Shown one piece after another: positions 15,271 through 27,920 of a stretch of DNA of 64,000 nt. Numbering within the stretch: the first letter of the stretch is position 1; each line of letters begins with the position of its first letter. The notes below the pieces were generated by a model that had not been told where the DNA came from, did not search any database, and worked only from the letters and a program-made list of their open reading frames with translations. The translations under genes were made by a program, and so were the position numbers. Where the stretch lies: NCBI GenBank assembly GCA_022393335.1, contig JAJEKB010020548.1, positions 255,850 to 319,849 on the forward strand. Reading direction: 5' to 3'. This DNA is from Macrotrachela quadricornifera. Its lineage: Eukaryota; Rotifera; Eurotatoria; Philodinida; Philodinidae.

Positions 15271-16443
15271 ATGACAATCATATTCCCTAAACGTATAACA
15301 TTTAATAATATACCATTATCGATTAATTATCGACAATTTTGGAGTTCGTTAAATATTATTTGGAATAAGTAAGGTATGTTTTATTTAAACATATCATTTA
15401 ATAAATTGAAATAATATTCGAATATTAATTCATCTTTATTCAAAATTTAATACATTGATTTGTCAAAATTAATTAAATCTTATTGTATAGAAAAAGTCTT
15501 TGTCTTATATGTCATGAGATTTGTATAACATATTACTTGAAAAATTAATTGTCTTAGAAAAATCTCGTATTATCTTTGCATGTGTAACTCTAAATAAACT
15601 AAAAATAAACTTCAAAGGAAAATATTTGTATTTTTTATGCATGATTACTAAGAACAAATAAACTGGCATGAAATTAAATAGTTGCAGATATTAGAGTTCA
15701 ATGAGTTAATCAGAGCGACTAAAATTTCTTCATAACATTTGTAGTCTAAATATATATGTTCATTGTTTTTAGATATGATCGAAAACGTGTAGAAGAAATT
15801 GGTCCTGATCGTGCTTGTGCTGAATGGTTATTACGCTGTGGTGGTTCAGTACGTTTTAAAAATTGGGGTTCATTAACATCGAATTATAATGCATTACCAT
15901 TTGGAGCTCCTGGACAATTTAAAATCGAAGAAATTCGAGCTATTAAAGCATGTATTACATCTGAAGGTTTTGCTTATTTAGGTTATTTAATTATTTTATT
16001 AGTATATTCAATTAATTTACTCGATATTTTTATATAGATGGACTTACTGATTTGAAAAAAATTCATTTAGAAAAATGTGATCAAATTGATGATAGTATGT
16101 AGAATTTATTTAATATTCATTTATTGAATGTTATTTATTTAGGTTCTATTGCTCGATGTAATAAAGTAAAAAATACATTAGAAACTATTGCACTTATTGA
16201 TTTAGTTCAAATAACTGACAATGGTCTTGCTTATTTAGCTGGTTTGAAGTATGTAAAATCTTAGAGTACTACTCAATTTTAAAAGCTTTCATTTTTAGAA
16301 ATTTAAAACATATTAATTTCGCTCGTTTACCAAGTATAAAAAATCATGATGTGGTAATAAAATTATTAAAAAATGAATTACCTCAATGTATTATTAATTA
16401 TGATGATAAACATTCTTCTGCTCCAGAACTCAAAGAGAAATAA
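15271..16443 (+). CDS. DMAC2L: ATP synthase coupling factor B / subunit s-like leucine-rich protein
   Basis: Five exons: 15271-15368, 15773-15981, 16038-16094, 16143-16248, 16299-16443 (615 bases, 204 residues). The N-terminal 25 residues are basic and aromatic (MTIIFPKRITFNN), suiting mitochondrial import. The diagnostic block is KYDRKRVEEIGPDRACAEWLLRCGGSVRF, closely matching the animal ATP5S/DMAC2L family (VGPDRAASEWLLRCGA). Leucine-rich repeat-like units follow (DLKKIHLEKCDQIDD, LETIALIDLVQITDNGLAYLAGLKNLKHI). Family members are mitochondrial matrix proteins tied to ATP synthase (factor B) and complex I/IV assembly. Intron 1 is about 400 bases; the others are short. It lies head-to-tail with KARS upstream and RNF5-like downstream. 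Confidence 0.92.
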
Positions 16444-16738
16444 ACATGTGTTTTTTTTTTGTTTTCAAATAGATCACTTAAATAAATTTTTATGTTAACT
16501 ATTGATTATTTTCTATATTTTATTTAACATTGTCCTTGGCAAGCTTGTCGCTTTTCCAGTTTCTATTGGTTATAATATGAGTTAGAGATTTTTGTTGATT
16601 GTTAATGGTATAGAACAAACCAATCAATTAATAAGAAAACATTATCTATGTTCTGCGCTTAATACATTGAGTTATCTTCTCAAATTTCTACAATAATTTG
16701 CACAAAATTTCTATAGTTTTTTTCCAGATTTTTATTTA

Positions 16739-17537
16739 ATGGCATCAACAGAAAGAAAATCTACGGAAAATAATAATAGTTCATCATCTTCTAATAGTAA
16801 TAATGAAAATAAAACATCTTCAAATAATGATAAAGATTCAGGTTTCGAGTGCAATGTAAATTTATTATTATTATCTCTTATACTAATTACTAAAACAAAA
16901 AAAAATATTTAATTTGATATATATAGATTTGTTTAGAAACAGCTCATGATGCTGTTTTATCTTTATGTGGTCATTTATTTTGTTGGCCATGTATTCATCA
17001 ATGGTTAGAAACTCGTGCACATAATCCAACATGTCCAGTATGTAAAAGTAGTATTTCACGTGAAAAATTAATTCCAATATATGGACGAAATTCTCCACAA
17101 AGTGATCCACGGTTTAGAAAATTTCTTCTTTAGTTTTTTCTTTTGTTTTAAAAAAGTTTTTAAATAATTTAATTTAGAGATACTATACCACCAAGACCAG
17201 CTGGTTCAAGACAAGAACCACAAGAAAATCGAGTATATAAAATAAAAATTTCGAAAAAAAAAAAGAAAATTATTTATTTCTATTAGAATTATGGATTTGC
17301 TGATGGAATTAATTTTCATATGTCATTTGGTGTTGGTGCATTTCCATTTGGTCTATTTACAATACATAATACAGATCATAATTCAATTCCATGTGATATA
17401 TTTTATTTTATTTATCATAAAATAATTAAAATTATTATTTTATTTTAGTAGCACCTGAACGTTATCAACATGAATTATTATCACGTGTATTTTTAGTCAT
17501 TGCATTAGCTGTGATTTTGTTTATTATTTTTAATTAA
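16739..17537 (+). CDS. RNF5/RNF185: RNF5/RNF185-type ER membrane E3 ubiquitin ligase
   Basis: Five exons: 16739-16855, 16927-17111, 17178-17232, 17287-17392, 17449-17537 (552 bases, 183 residues; human RNF5 is 180). A Ser/Asn-rich head leads to a C3HC4 RING with all ligands: C38, C41, C53, H55, C58, C61, C75, C78 ([13 protein letters not shown]...[14 protein letters not shown]...CPVCK). The block [25 protein letters not shown] after the RING is the family signature of RNF5/RNF185. A hydrophobic [11 protein letters not shown] segment and a C-terminal anchor ([15 protein letters not shown]) place it in the ER membrane, where these ligases act in ER-associated degradation. One orthologue serves both human paralogues, so I do not choose between the names. 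Confidence 0.93.
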
Positions 17538-19717
17538 TATTTTTTTTTTCTCAAATATATAAAACATTCTTATCTATTTCTTACAAAATTTTTTTTTTTT
17601 CATGTAAAAGATTTAAAAAAAATGAATATAACTTTATTTTTCTAAAATATTCTTGTCTTGTGAATATATGTGTAAATATATTATATCAATAGATAAAAAA
17701 AAAAGAAACATTCTTTTGTCTTTCTATATTTCAGATATATATATAAATATATACACAGGTAATAAGAAACAACTTTTTCTTTTCTTCTCAATCATAGTTA
17801 ATTATCAAACTATTGTTAGATTATAAAAAAAACGACAAAAAAACGTGTTTTTACAATTAGTATAAATTATTTCCGGTAATAGGTCATCGCCTTTGACCTT
17901 TTTTATTGTTTATATTCTTGTATTTCATTGCATTTTTATGAATCATTACGATAAACAAAGTTAATCTTAACAATATACTCAGAAAAAAAAAAATTTTACT
18001 TGTGATAATTACATCATGTTTTCTTTTTTTGGTATTAAATATGTAAAATAGATTGCATTGAATTAAGGAAATTTAAGAATAAATATCATTATAAACGAAC
18101 TAAAAAATACTATCGATCTTATCTATATATTAATCTAATAAAACAATAATAAAAGCCAATATTATCCTAGAGAAAACTTCTCATATAAATGTACATGTTT
18201 AAATATATTTATTTCCGGAAATAAGAATTTTCTTATAAATAATGATTTCAATTAATAGAAATACATCATTTTTGCTTATTATATCATTTAAATCAGTTCT
18301 TTTTCTTTTTTTAAATCATCACTGAAACGATCTGTCATATTATATTAAATCTATTTAATTATTCAAGTAATTATCTGTTCATACGTTGAAAACGGATGTT
18401 GAACTAACTATGACTATTTAGTTTTTCCTTCATTTAACAAACACGAAAAGTTTTTCGATAATAAATTAAAAGGAAATCTAACTATATTAGTTTGTTTTTT
18501 TTTTTTTCTTAGTTATTTATTAATGAAATTTTCTTGCTATATATTCATATAAAACATTTATAAACAACATTGACGTCAATATTGACCTTGTGACTCTTTG
18601 TATATAAGAAAATCAAATCGATCAGTCATTCACTCGATTTTTTTTTTCTCTGTTTCTATTGAAATATAATAAATTGTTTTTCTAATAAATATTTCATAGC
18701 AAACAAAGAAATTTTATCATAATCCTTGTATTTATTTAATTAGACACGTATTTAAATCATTTCTATATATTGCAACTATTTTATTAAAGAAAAAGAAAAT
18801 ATTATTGAATATTTAATAATCTTTTAAATAAAAATTTCTTTCTTTTTTTGTATTGTTAATTTAAATTCAGTTTATGCTTATTAACAAAATATTTTCTTAT
18901 TTAATACATGATAAAAGTCTATAGAAATAAATCATAATAATAATTCATGCCTTTATATTATATTATTTATTCATTATTCATTGCCTCTTAGCATTTTTAT
19001 TATTATTAGTGATCGTAATGCATTATTTAATAAAAATTTAGTTTTTTTTTGCCTTCAGGTGTAATTATTATGATCTAAAATTTAAGATAGTTTTTTTTTC
19101 CAAACATTACACATAAACTCTTTTAATTACAACATATACATGCGAATGAACTTTTATTAAGCATCATTAACTTTTCCCTCGATTTGTTAATAAGTAGTCG
19201 TTTAATATAGACTACATATTTAAAAAAAAAAAGTATAATTCATTGGAAAATATATTTCGATGGAATCGTAGTTAATTTATTTTTGCGGATGGCGTGAGAG
19301 GATGACGATGAAGAAGAAAACGAATGAGTAGGAGGAGAAAATAAGACGACGACGACGACCGTTTTCGGGAAGACGATTATGCCTCGAGTATGTTTTGACA
19401 TGTGGGCAAAACAGAGAATAAATCAGTCATCATCGTCGTTTTCTTCTTCTTCTCTCTTTCTCTCGTTTATTTCTGCTTTTTTTTTTTTTTTTTATTTCTC
19501 ATCATCATTGGTTCGAGAAAACGACAGATAGGAAGGCAAAGAAAACATAAGAATAGGAAACAGAAGGAGAAAAAAAGAATCGTCTATTATTTCTCTAGTG
19601 ATTTTAGATGATCCACACACATAACAAATCTGTAATGACAGACGACAAGAATAATACAATAGATGTCTTCTTTTTATTCACAAATATTATTATATTACAT
19701 TAATTTATTCGAAAAAT
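17538..19717. other. Long spacer upstream of the PITPNM gene
   Basis: About 2.2 kb with no supported coding sequence. Holds (TA)n and poly(T) runs, and a purine/pyrimidine-skewed tract at about 19270-19600 with (GAC)n/(GAA)n-like and (TTC)n-like stretches; the 69-codon frame at 19402-19611 is a by-product of this tract. A promoter-like cluster at 18571-18630 is listed separately. Confidence 0.5.
18571..18628 (+). promoter_or_regulatory. Candidate promoter: perfect CRE, TATA box and initiator
   Basis: A full palindromic CRE (TGACGTCA at 18571-18578) is followed about 22 bases later by TATATAAG (18601-18608) and, about 20 bases further, by TCAGTC (18622), which resembles an animal initiator. 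The order and strand fit transcription toward the PITPNM gene, whose ATG is at 19718, implying a 5' leader of about 1.1 kb, possibly with a leader intron. The motifs are seen; their function is inferred. Confidence 0.4.
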
Positions 19718-22700
19718 ATGCTTATTAAAGAATATCGTATTCCGGTACCTATGACCGTCGATGAATATCGAATTGCTCAATTATATATGATTGTGGTAGG
19801 TGATGATTGTTTTGTTTTTTTTTTGTTTATATAGAAAATCAATATATATATATTAAAAACTGAATTATTTTAGATACTTCAGAGGTAAAATAATAATAAA
19901 AAAAAACCAAAGGGCTCACTGCTGCATGAGTAATTTTTGCTCTTCTTTAGAAATAATCTAATCGTTTTAATTCATTACTAAAAAAATTAACTAGATTTAT
20001 ATTTTTTTATTGATTTTTGTTTATATAAAAAAATAAATAATTTTTAGAAAAAAAGTCGTGAAGAAACAAATTCATCTGGTAGTGGTGTTGAAATAATTAA
20101 AAATGAACCATATATAAATGGACCAGGTGGTAATGGACAATATACATTTAAAATCTATCATATTGAACGTCATTTACCTGGTTGGTTTAAAGCAATATTA
20201 CCAGCAAGTGCAATGAAAATTGAAGAAGAAGCATGGAATGCATATCCATATACAAAAACACGTTATCGTTGTCCATTTATAGATCGTTTTGTACTTGAAG
20301 TTGAAACATGTTATCAAGCTGATTTTGGTACACAAGAAAATATATTTAATTTAAAACCACAAGAAATTGATCAACGTGTTGTTGGTTTGTATTTTTATGA
20401 TGAATAAAAAAATAAATTAGATTTGAAAATATTTTTATTTATTTATTCATCTAGAATTTCTTGATATTGTTCATAGTCAACCATTACCAGATATTCCAGC
20501 TGAAAATCCAGCAATATTTCGATCAGAAAAAACAGGTTTGTTAAAAATTCTCTTCTATTAAAGAGGGTATAATGGATGAGCTGTTCAAGAAGATTCATCA
20601 TGTAAATACATTCAGCAATTATCTCAGTTTTTTTTCTCTTCCTTGTCTCTAACATTACAACGACTAACTAGAATACATCAAATTTATCCGTTTTTGATTT
20701 GTCAAACTTACTCTAAACATGACTTCCATAGTCATTATTTAGTTGCATGTTAAATCTAGAGAAAATTAATTATTTTATTTAGGACGAGGACCTTTATCAT
20801 CGGATTGGTTTGAACAAAAAAAAAAAACTGCTCGAAAAGAATCTGTAATGTGTGCATATAAATTATGTCGAGCAGAATTTCGTTATTGGGGTATGCAAAG
20901 TAGATGTGAAAGATTTATTCATGAAATAGGTAACAATTAAATATATATTTAATTAAAATATTTTTATTTATTTAATATAAGCTTTACGTAAAACAATATT
21001 ACGAGCACATCGTCAAGCATGGTGTTGGCAAGATGAATATCAAGGTTTAACATTAGCTGATATAAGACGTTTAGAAGATGAAACACAACGTGAATTAAAT
21101 AAACGTATGGCACAATTTCAAAATGAAAATATTCGTTTATCATTAACAAATTCAATTAATGAAAATGATAATATTATAAAATCAACCGAATCAACAGATG
21201 ATATTAATCAACCATTGACAAAAAAACGTAGTCGACAGATGTCTATCGATAATATTAATGCTAGTAGACCAAGAATTAATTCATTTCCTGTACCACCATT
21301 ACCAAGAGATGAAGCAGCTGATGATGAATTTTTTGATGCTGAATGTAAGATTATTTTAATGAAAAAAAAAAAAAAAGAAATAATCATTGATTATTATCAG
21401 TATCATATTAAATATAACAAGTACATTTTTGAAAGTAAAAGATCCTAAAGGCAAATTATAGTTGACCTTAATTATTATTTCAATTAAAAATATATGATTG
21501 TCAAAATCTCTAGGGATATATAATAAGCTTCATTGGTCTTATAGATTAGCTATTAATTCTCTACATTCTAAGATACATACAATGAATTCTTATTATTTAC
21601 AATTCATATATTAGTTTGAATAAATTTTCTTTTCTTTTTCTAGCTTATTTGGAAGGCATATCAAATTCACGTACATCTCGTAATCTGATAAATTCAATGG
21701 AAGATATTCAATTAAATGATTCGACACATTCAGGCTCTCATCACTCAAGTTTAGATGATGATGAACGAACATACGAATCATCAACATCAGATGATATTAG
21801 TAATAAATGTACTATTGAAATTCTTATACTTATTTTTTATGGTGGTTAGTTACCTTTTTTCTTTTTAAAATCTATTATTTTAAAGAAAATATTTCTTCTA
21901 ATTATTAAAATTAGGTAATGTATTTTCAACTGAAGAAGCATTTGTTAGTGCAAAAAAAACTGATTTTCTCACTTTTCGTTCAACATTTGAAACTGTCATA
22001 AGAAATCATTATTCACGTGTAGAAGGCAAAATAGCCATACGTTTTGTTGAATGTCGTTCCATATGTATTGAAGCTATAAATTTACTTAATAATTTATCAC
22101 CATATGGTGCTTTAAATATGACATATGATATATCACAGAGTGAAACATTACCAATAAATGCAATACCATTATTCGCTACATCAAATCCTGGTTATCAAAC
22201 AACATTAACAAATGCTGTTGCATCAGCAAATAAAGTTTATCAAGAATTTATATCATCAAAAGAAGGAAAGAATTTTTCTGGACAAGTGAGAAAAAAAATG
22301 AATGAGAAATTTTGTATAAGAAAAAAAATATGATCAATTTATATATTAGGTTATTATTATTGGAGATGCTAATGGTGCAATACTAGCATATGATGCTTTA
22401 TGTTTAAATCGTACATTAGATGATGCAACTTCATTATATGGTGAAGGTAATCTAATGAAATTAGAGACTGATAAATGTTTCTAAGATTAATCTGCAAAAG
22501 CGATCAAAATACAGTTTGAGAATGTACCCTTCCAGCGATATTCTATCTCAGTATGGAATACAGTCAAATATTTTTATTTTTTGTTGGGAAAAATATGTAG
22601 TACTGCAGCGCCTACGGGAATCTATTAAGATTTGTTATTATGATATTAAAAAGGTCTTTTTAATATTAGTGCATTATAATTTTCGAGTTTTTCAAGTTAT

Positions 22701-25308
22701 TGAACTTCAGCATACAATTTACCATTCTTGTTGAATATTAAATTTTTATTATTTTTTTTTCCGTAAGATACAACAACACCACGTACACCTGCACTTACTA
22801 AACGAGCTCAAAATGATAATAATGACAGTGGCTCAGGACAATCATCATATCGATTAAATGCAAAACGTACTGCAACAAATGATACTCTTGATATAAGCGA
22901 TAATATGTAAGATTTCAATTAAAAAATTTTTTTTTCATAAATATTTAAATTAGATCACGTGCTGGTGATAGTATTCGTATTCGACAAGAAAATTATGGTT
23001 TAATATTAGCATTTGATGTAAATGAATTTTTTTCATTTGGCTCACCTCTTTCACTTATTCTTGCTTATCGAAAAATGCTTACTGATAATGGTAATCAATT
23101 TTAATTTTTTTTCTTATTAATATATATCGAATTTTTCTTTTTTTTTTTTTTAAATATAACTTAGTTGTTCGTCCATCTTGTGGACAATTATATAATTTAT
23201 TTCATGCCTGTGATCCAAATGCATCTCGTATAGAACCATTAATACAATCAGAATTTAGTCATATACCTCCATGTTGTATTCCTCGTTATTCACAATTTCC
23301 TTTAGGTGATGGAGAATCAACCTTACTTGGTAAAAGAAAATTCTATCATGTAAATTAAAATTTTTCTTTTTAATTAAATAGTTGAATATGTTCATCAACA
23401 TTCAAAATTATTTTTAAATTATAATACAAATCGTTCACCAAATGATCTTAATACACTTTTTTCTGATAGTAAAAAAAAGAAGGAGATTTTATTTAATATT
23501 AAATAGAAATTTTTATTTAATTTTAGTTCGACAAACATGGTGGGGAACAAGACGTGTTGATCATATTGTTTATTGTCCAGAATCATTAATGAGTCAACCT
23601 ACACATGTTTTACCAATTGTTTTTCATTCAAGTTATTGGGAATCACGTGATGTTATGTCATTTATTTTACGAAATGTAATTATTCGTATTTATTTAGTTA
23701 CTTTTTAATTAATTTTATTTTTTTTAAATAGATTACACGTAATCAAGAACATATACATTTATTTAATAGTCAAACAAGTTCGAATTCATGTTCATTTTCT
23801 CCTACTAAACCAACAGAACGTTGGTTACATCGTACAACAACTGTTAAAATACGAGTAGAATTTTTATTTCTTGTTTTTTAATTATTAGTAAATTGGTGTT
23901 TTTTTTTTAGAATTTAGCACCAAATCATAGAGGAAATGATACAATGGTTGTTGATGCACGACCACAAACACTTCATGCAAAATTTCATTATGGACCTATT
24001 GATATGGTTTGTTTAGCTAATGAAAAAGTTGATATTTATGTTATGAGATCAGCACCATATGGAGAATGGAGATTATTGGATACTGTTGAAACGGATGCTC
24101 ATGGTCATGTACGATATACAATTCCAGATAATAAAAAATTACCTTTAGGATTACATCCTGTTAAACTTGTTGTTCGGTATGAAGATTGTTTTTAAGTATA
24201 TAAAAAGATCTTTTTCGTTTTTTTTTTAGTGGTGATCATACAACAGTCGATCTGTATTTAACTGTATTACCACCAAAGAGTGAAGCAGTTATATTTAGTA
24301 TTGATGGATCATTTACTTCAAGTTTTTCAGTTAGTCATCATGATCCAAAAGTACGACCAGGTGCTGTAGATGTCGTACGGTAAATAGAAAACAATGAATG
24401 TTTGAATTTTTTTATACTTTAATATATTTAAATAGATATTGGCAAGAATTAGGATATATTATTATTTATGTAACTGCACGTCCAGATATTCAACAACGTC
24501 GAGTTGTTCATTGGCTTGCTCAACATAATTTCCCTCATGGTTTTAAATATATAAAAATGATTTTATTTGTAATTTTCTTTTTTTTTTTAATTTTTTATAG
24601 GTATGACATTATTTAATGATGGTATATCACGTGAACCAATTAAACATAAATCTGAAATGTTACGAATGGCAGTTGAAAATGCTGATTTAATAATAACTGC
24701 TGCATATGGTTCATCAAAAGATATACCTGTATATCAATTTATTCATGTACCAGCTGAACGAATATTTGTTGTTGGAAAAATAAAAAATCGTTTTCAAGGT
24801 CAAGCACATTTTCTTGTTGATGGATATGCATTACATTTAGGTAATTAGATATTAAAATAAAATTTTTGAAATATACTAATTATGTATATATATATTTTGT
24901 ATAGCTGAGCTTTCTAAACCGGGTATGATTCGACCATCAAAATCAAATTCTCGTCATTTATTACGTCGAGCTTGTTTTAATTTACCTAAATTATCATCAA
25001 TTACAACGACACAATCATCAACATCACTTATTAATACAAATCAACCAAGTTCCCCATCATCTCATTCAACAATATCAATGCCAACATCACATCATCCAGT
25101 TATTGATCAAACATTATCAGCACCATTAACATATCGAAAATTAAATTTTCATGATGATACAAGTACTTCTCAACGTCATCCTCATCTAATATTTAGTACA
25201 TCACAATCTAAAGAAGCTCCATCACGTGGTATTTCACCTCGAATTAATCGTAATATAACCACAACAACGAGTAATACTTATAATCCTTCATCGATTGAAA
25301 AACTATAA
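19718..25308 (+). CDS. PITPNM: Membrane-associated phosphatidylinositol transfer protein (PITPNM/Nir/RdgB)
   Basis: Nineteen exons: 19718-19795, 20048-20384, 20455-20535, 20783-20929, 20982-21344, 21644-21808, 21915-22285, 22350-22446, 22768-22906, 22954-23090, 23165-23329, 23382-23468, 23527-23675, 23732-23854, 23911-24176, 24230-24379, 24436-24539, 24601-24840, 24905-25308 (3603 bases, 1200 residues). Residues 1 to about 260 are a PITP domain (MLIKEYRIPVPMTVDEYRIA; WNAYPYTKTRYRCPF; CAYKLCRAEFRYWGMQ). An acidic FFAT motif, DDEFFDAE (about residue 330), would bind VAP on the ER. A DDHD domain follows (VIIIGDANGAILAYDAL; FFSFGSPLSLILAY; ACDPNASRIEPL; TWWGTRRVDHIVYCPESL). The LNS2 domain (about 905-1070: FSIDGSFTSSFSV, YVTARPDIQQRRVVHWL, LFNDGISREP) senses phosphatidic acid. 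The family exchanges PI and PA at ER-plasma-membrane contacts to restore PIP2 after phospholipase C signalling. The tail is Ser/Thr-rich. Confidence 0.95.
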
Positions 25309-25639
25309 TTGCTTTTGTTGTGTTTTTTTTTCTTTTTGCTATAACATTTATTTCGTTATCTTTTATTTGTCTTGTATTACAATTTATTAGTTTATATGGA
25401 AATGGTATGGATCATTTTCGTGTTTTTTTTTTGTTCCTCTATGTGATAAGTGACAGCTGTCTTAATGCATTGAATTTTAATTTCTTTTTTTTTTTTCTCT
25501 TTCGAATTGTATATGTTCTTTGCATGTAAAGATATATATATTTTTTTTCCTTCTTTCTTTTTCACGATTGTATGTATCAATATAAAGATATGTTATATTG
25601 GTTTATTCGATTGAAAATTTAACTTATTTTCAAGTTTAG
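25309..25639. other. Spacer between PITPNM and CDA
   Basis: T-rich 331-base spacer with poly(T) runs; overlapping 60-70-codon frames here are low-complexity by-products. It holds the PITPNM 3' region and presumably the CDA promoter. Confidence 0.45.
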
Positions 25640-26434
25640 ATGGAAAAACAGATTATACCTGCTCCCCCATCGGCTGATCTTGAAGGTAGTAAAATATCAA
25701 GCATTCAATTGCATTATATAATAGCTATGATTGATTATTTGCTTAATGGGAAATAAGATTTAAGTTGATATCATGTTTCTTGAATTCGCTTTATGTATTT
25801 TGATTGATTTTTATTTAGAAATTTTTAACTTGATTCTATTTCGTAATGTATTATTACTGATATAATATTTAATAAAATGAAAAGATAAATATTTGTAAAA
25901 TATTTTAGAATTATTTCATGCAGCTCATGAAGCTAAACATAAAGCTTATTCTCCTTATTCAAAATTTCGGTATGAATTTGATATATTTATATGTAATATA
26001 GAGTTGTTTTTCATCATATTAGAGTTGGAGCTGCTTTATTAGCATCATCAGGAAAAATATATTTGGGATGTAATATTGAGAATGCTTCATATGCATTATC
26101 TACTTGTGCTGAACGAACAGCACTTGTAAAAGCTATTTCAGAAGGTGAAACTTCATTTACAAAAGTAGCTATTACATCGTAAGTTTATTTCTTTTCTTCT
26201 TTTATATGAAAATATTCTTTTTTTTTAATTTTTCTTAGTGATGTTGAAGTGGGTTTTACTGCTCCATGTGGATCATGTCGACAAACATTAGCTGAACATG
26301 GTCTTGATTTAGATGTTTATCTTGTTAATCCAAAAAATGAATCAAAAGCTTATAAACTTCGTGAATTATTACCACTAGCTTTTACACCACGTGATCTTGA
26401 AAAGCCACGTGCAGAACATGATGTTGTCGAATGA
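25640..26434 (+). CDS. CDA: Cytidine deaminase
   Basis: Deaminates cytidine and deoxycytidine to uridine forms in pyrimidine salvage. Four exons: 25640-25685, 25909-25969, 26023-26178, 26239-26434 (459 bases, 152 residues; human CDA is 146). The zinc site is complete: TCAERTA (C64, with the proton shuttle E66) and PCGSCRQ (C98, C101). The substrate-binding YSPYSKFRVGAALL and GCNIENASY motifs are present, so it should be a homotetrameric, active enzyme of the T-CDA class. The C-terminal tail (about 12 residues after FTPRDL) is charged and slightly longer than usual. Intron 1 is about 220 bases and the others 53-60. It follows PITPNM in the same orientation. Confidence 0.95.
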
Positions 26435-26927
26435 ACATTTCTGAACTTATCTTATCACAAATATTTATTTGAATAAACTCAATAAATAATTAATCTATTA
26501 CGAATATATAAACAGTAATCAAAATAGATGTATATTAATATGATTGTAACTAGTTTTGTTATAGTCCTATATTTTTAGAAACAAATGATTTAATATAGAA
26601 ATATATATTCTGCTAATTATACATTATTTATGCTATCAAATCATTTTGTAAACACATGAAATAAAATTTGTCAACATAACACATTTGTTTCTAAGTATGC
26701 ACCAACTGAATCAAGAAAATTATTATGAATTATGTTTTTGAGATTTCTATAATATACCCATGTCATCAAAATCGACGATTAATCGCTAATACTCTCGATC
26801 TTTGACGATTTTAATAGTATAACGCAATTGTTAAAATCCCAATTCCCACAATGCCTACTGGTGTTAATGCTTTAGTCTAAATAAAAGACATGATTACTGT
26901 ATAAATAAAACTACTTACTGTGATTGC

Positions 26928-27050
26928 TCCCATGTCATTGAAATCGGGTAACTTTGGCGATTAATCGTGATTAATTGCCGATTTTTTTTAACTATGAGAA
27001 AATCGCCGATTAATCGTCAAAAATGACCCGATTTCGATGACATGAGTATT
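26928..27050. repeat. Short hairpin repeat (CATGTCAT/ATGACATG ends)
   Basis: The ends read CATGTCATTGAAATCGGGT and, on the other side, ACCCGATTTCGATGACATG, nearly exact reverse complements, with inner CGATTAATCG motifs also facing each other. A partial related sequence (CATGTCATCAAAATCG...CGATTAATCG) lies just upstream at about 26759-26790. This looks like a tiny MITE with a degenerate neighbour. Confidence 0.65.
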
Positions 27051-27619
27051 CGTCCAATGAGATTAATTTTGCGATAATATCAACGAGAAACTTTTCTTAT
27101 TTCTAAAGAATCAGTTTTTAATGATAATGGACTTGACAACGATGTATAGAAAAACAAGCATGTTTTGTATATCTGACAGATTGATGCAGAATCGGTCTAT
27201 CTTCGTTTCAATAATTCTCATCATCAAGATAATAATCTTATGCAAAAATTAACATTTTGCAGAAAGGTTAACAAATAATATCATTTAAAAATAGAATGAA
27301 TTGATTGTGTTTTAACAATAAATGAAAATGAATAGAGATTAAGAATAAAATAGACATTAGCAAATTGTAAATTTATTACCTATTGTCTTCTATACTTTTT
27401 ACTCAAGAGAATATGTTGAATAATAAATAATGAAAACAGTATAAAATATCGTTATATGAAAGTTTTCTTTCATTATAAGATGATTAATCTAAATTTTCTA
27501 GAAAATTCTTAATTTTTAGATTATAAAATACTCATGAAATGATACATCTAATAGAAGTATCGTTTGATGTAATGGTTATAGACTGTCATTTTTTTTGCTG
27601 AAAAAGATCGAATCAGACA

Positions 27620-27920
27620 AATGTTAGCAGTTGTTCCAATTTGTTTGCGATATGCCATATTTTGTATATATCTCATCTTCAAAAACCAATAAAATCTTAA
27701 TGTTTTTTTTCAAAAGATGCGCCGTTAAAATCTCCGCAAATGTTATATGACCAAGTTCTTAGTGAGTAATAAAGAAGGTCGTCCAGATACTTTTATTATT
27801 ATAAATGTGGTAGCAAGTAACAATAACACGACGCATCTTTTGGAAAAAAATAAAGTTGTCAGATATAAGCAAAATATAGCAGATCGCAAACATTTTGGAA
27901 CAGCTGGTATTTATCTGAAT
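27620..27920. mobile_element. MITE with about 100-base inverted arms
   Basis: The left arm (about 27625-27725) includes TTTGCGATATGCCATATTTT and ends CAAAAGATGCGCCG. The right arm (about 27829-27917), in reverse complement, includes TTTGCGATCTGCTATATTTT and CCAAAAGATGCGTCG. Arms are roughly 80% alike by eye, with a loop of about 100 bases. The open frame at 27747-27950 lies across it and is not a gene. Confidence 0.65.

Noticed and set aside
19402..19611. 69-codon Phe/Arg/Lys-rich frame
   Set aside because: Arises from a pyrimidine-then-purine tract; composition is low complexity.
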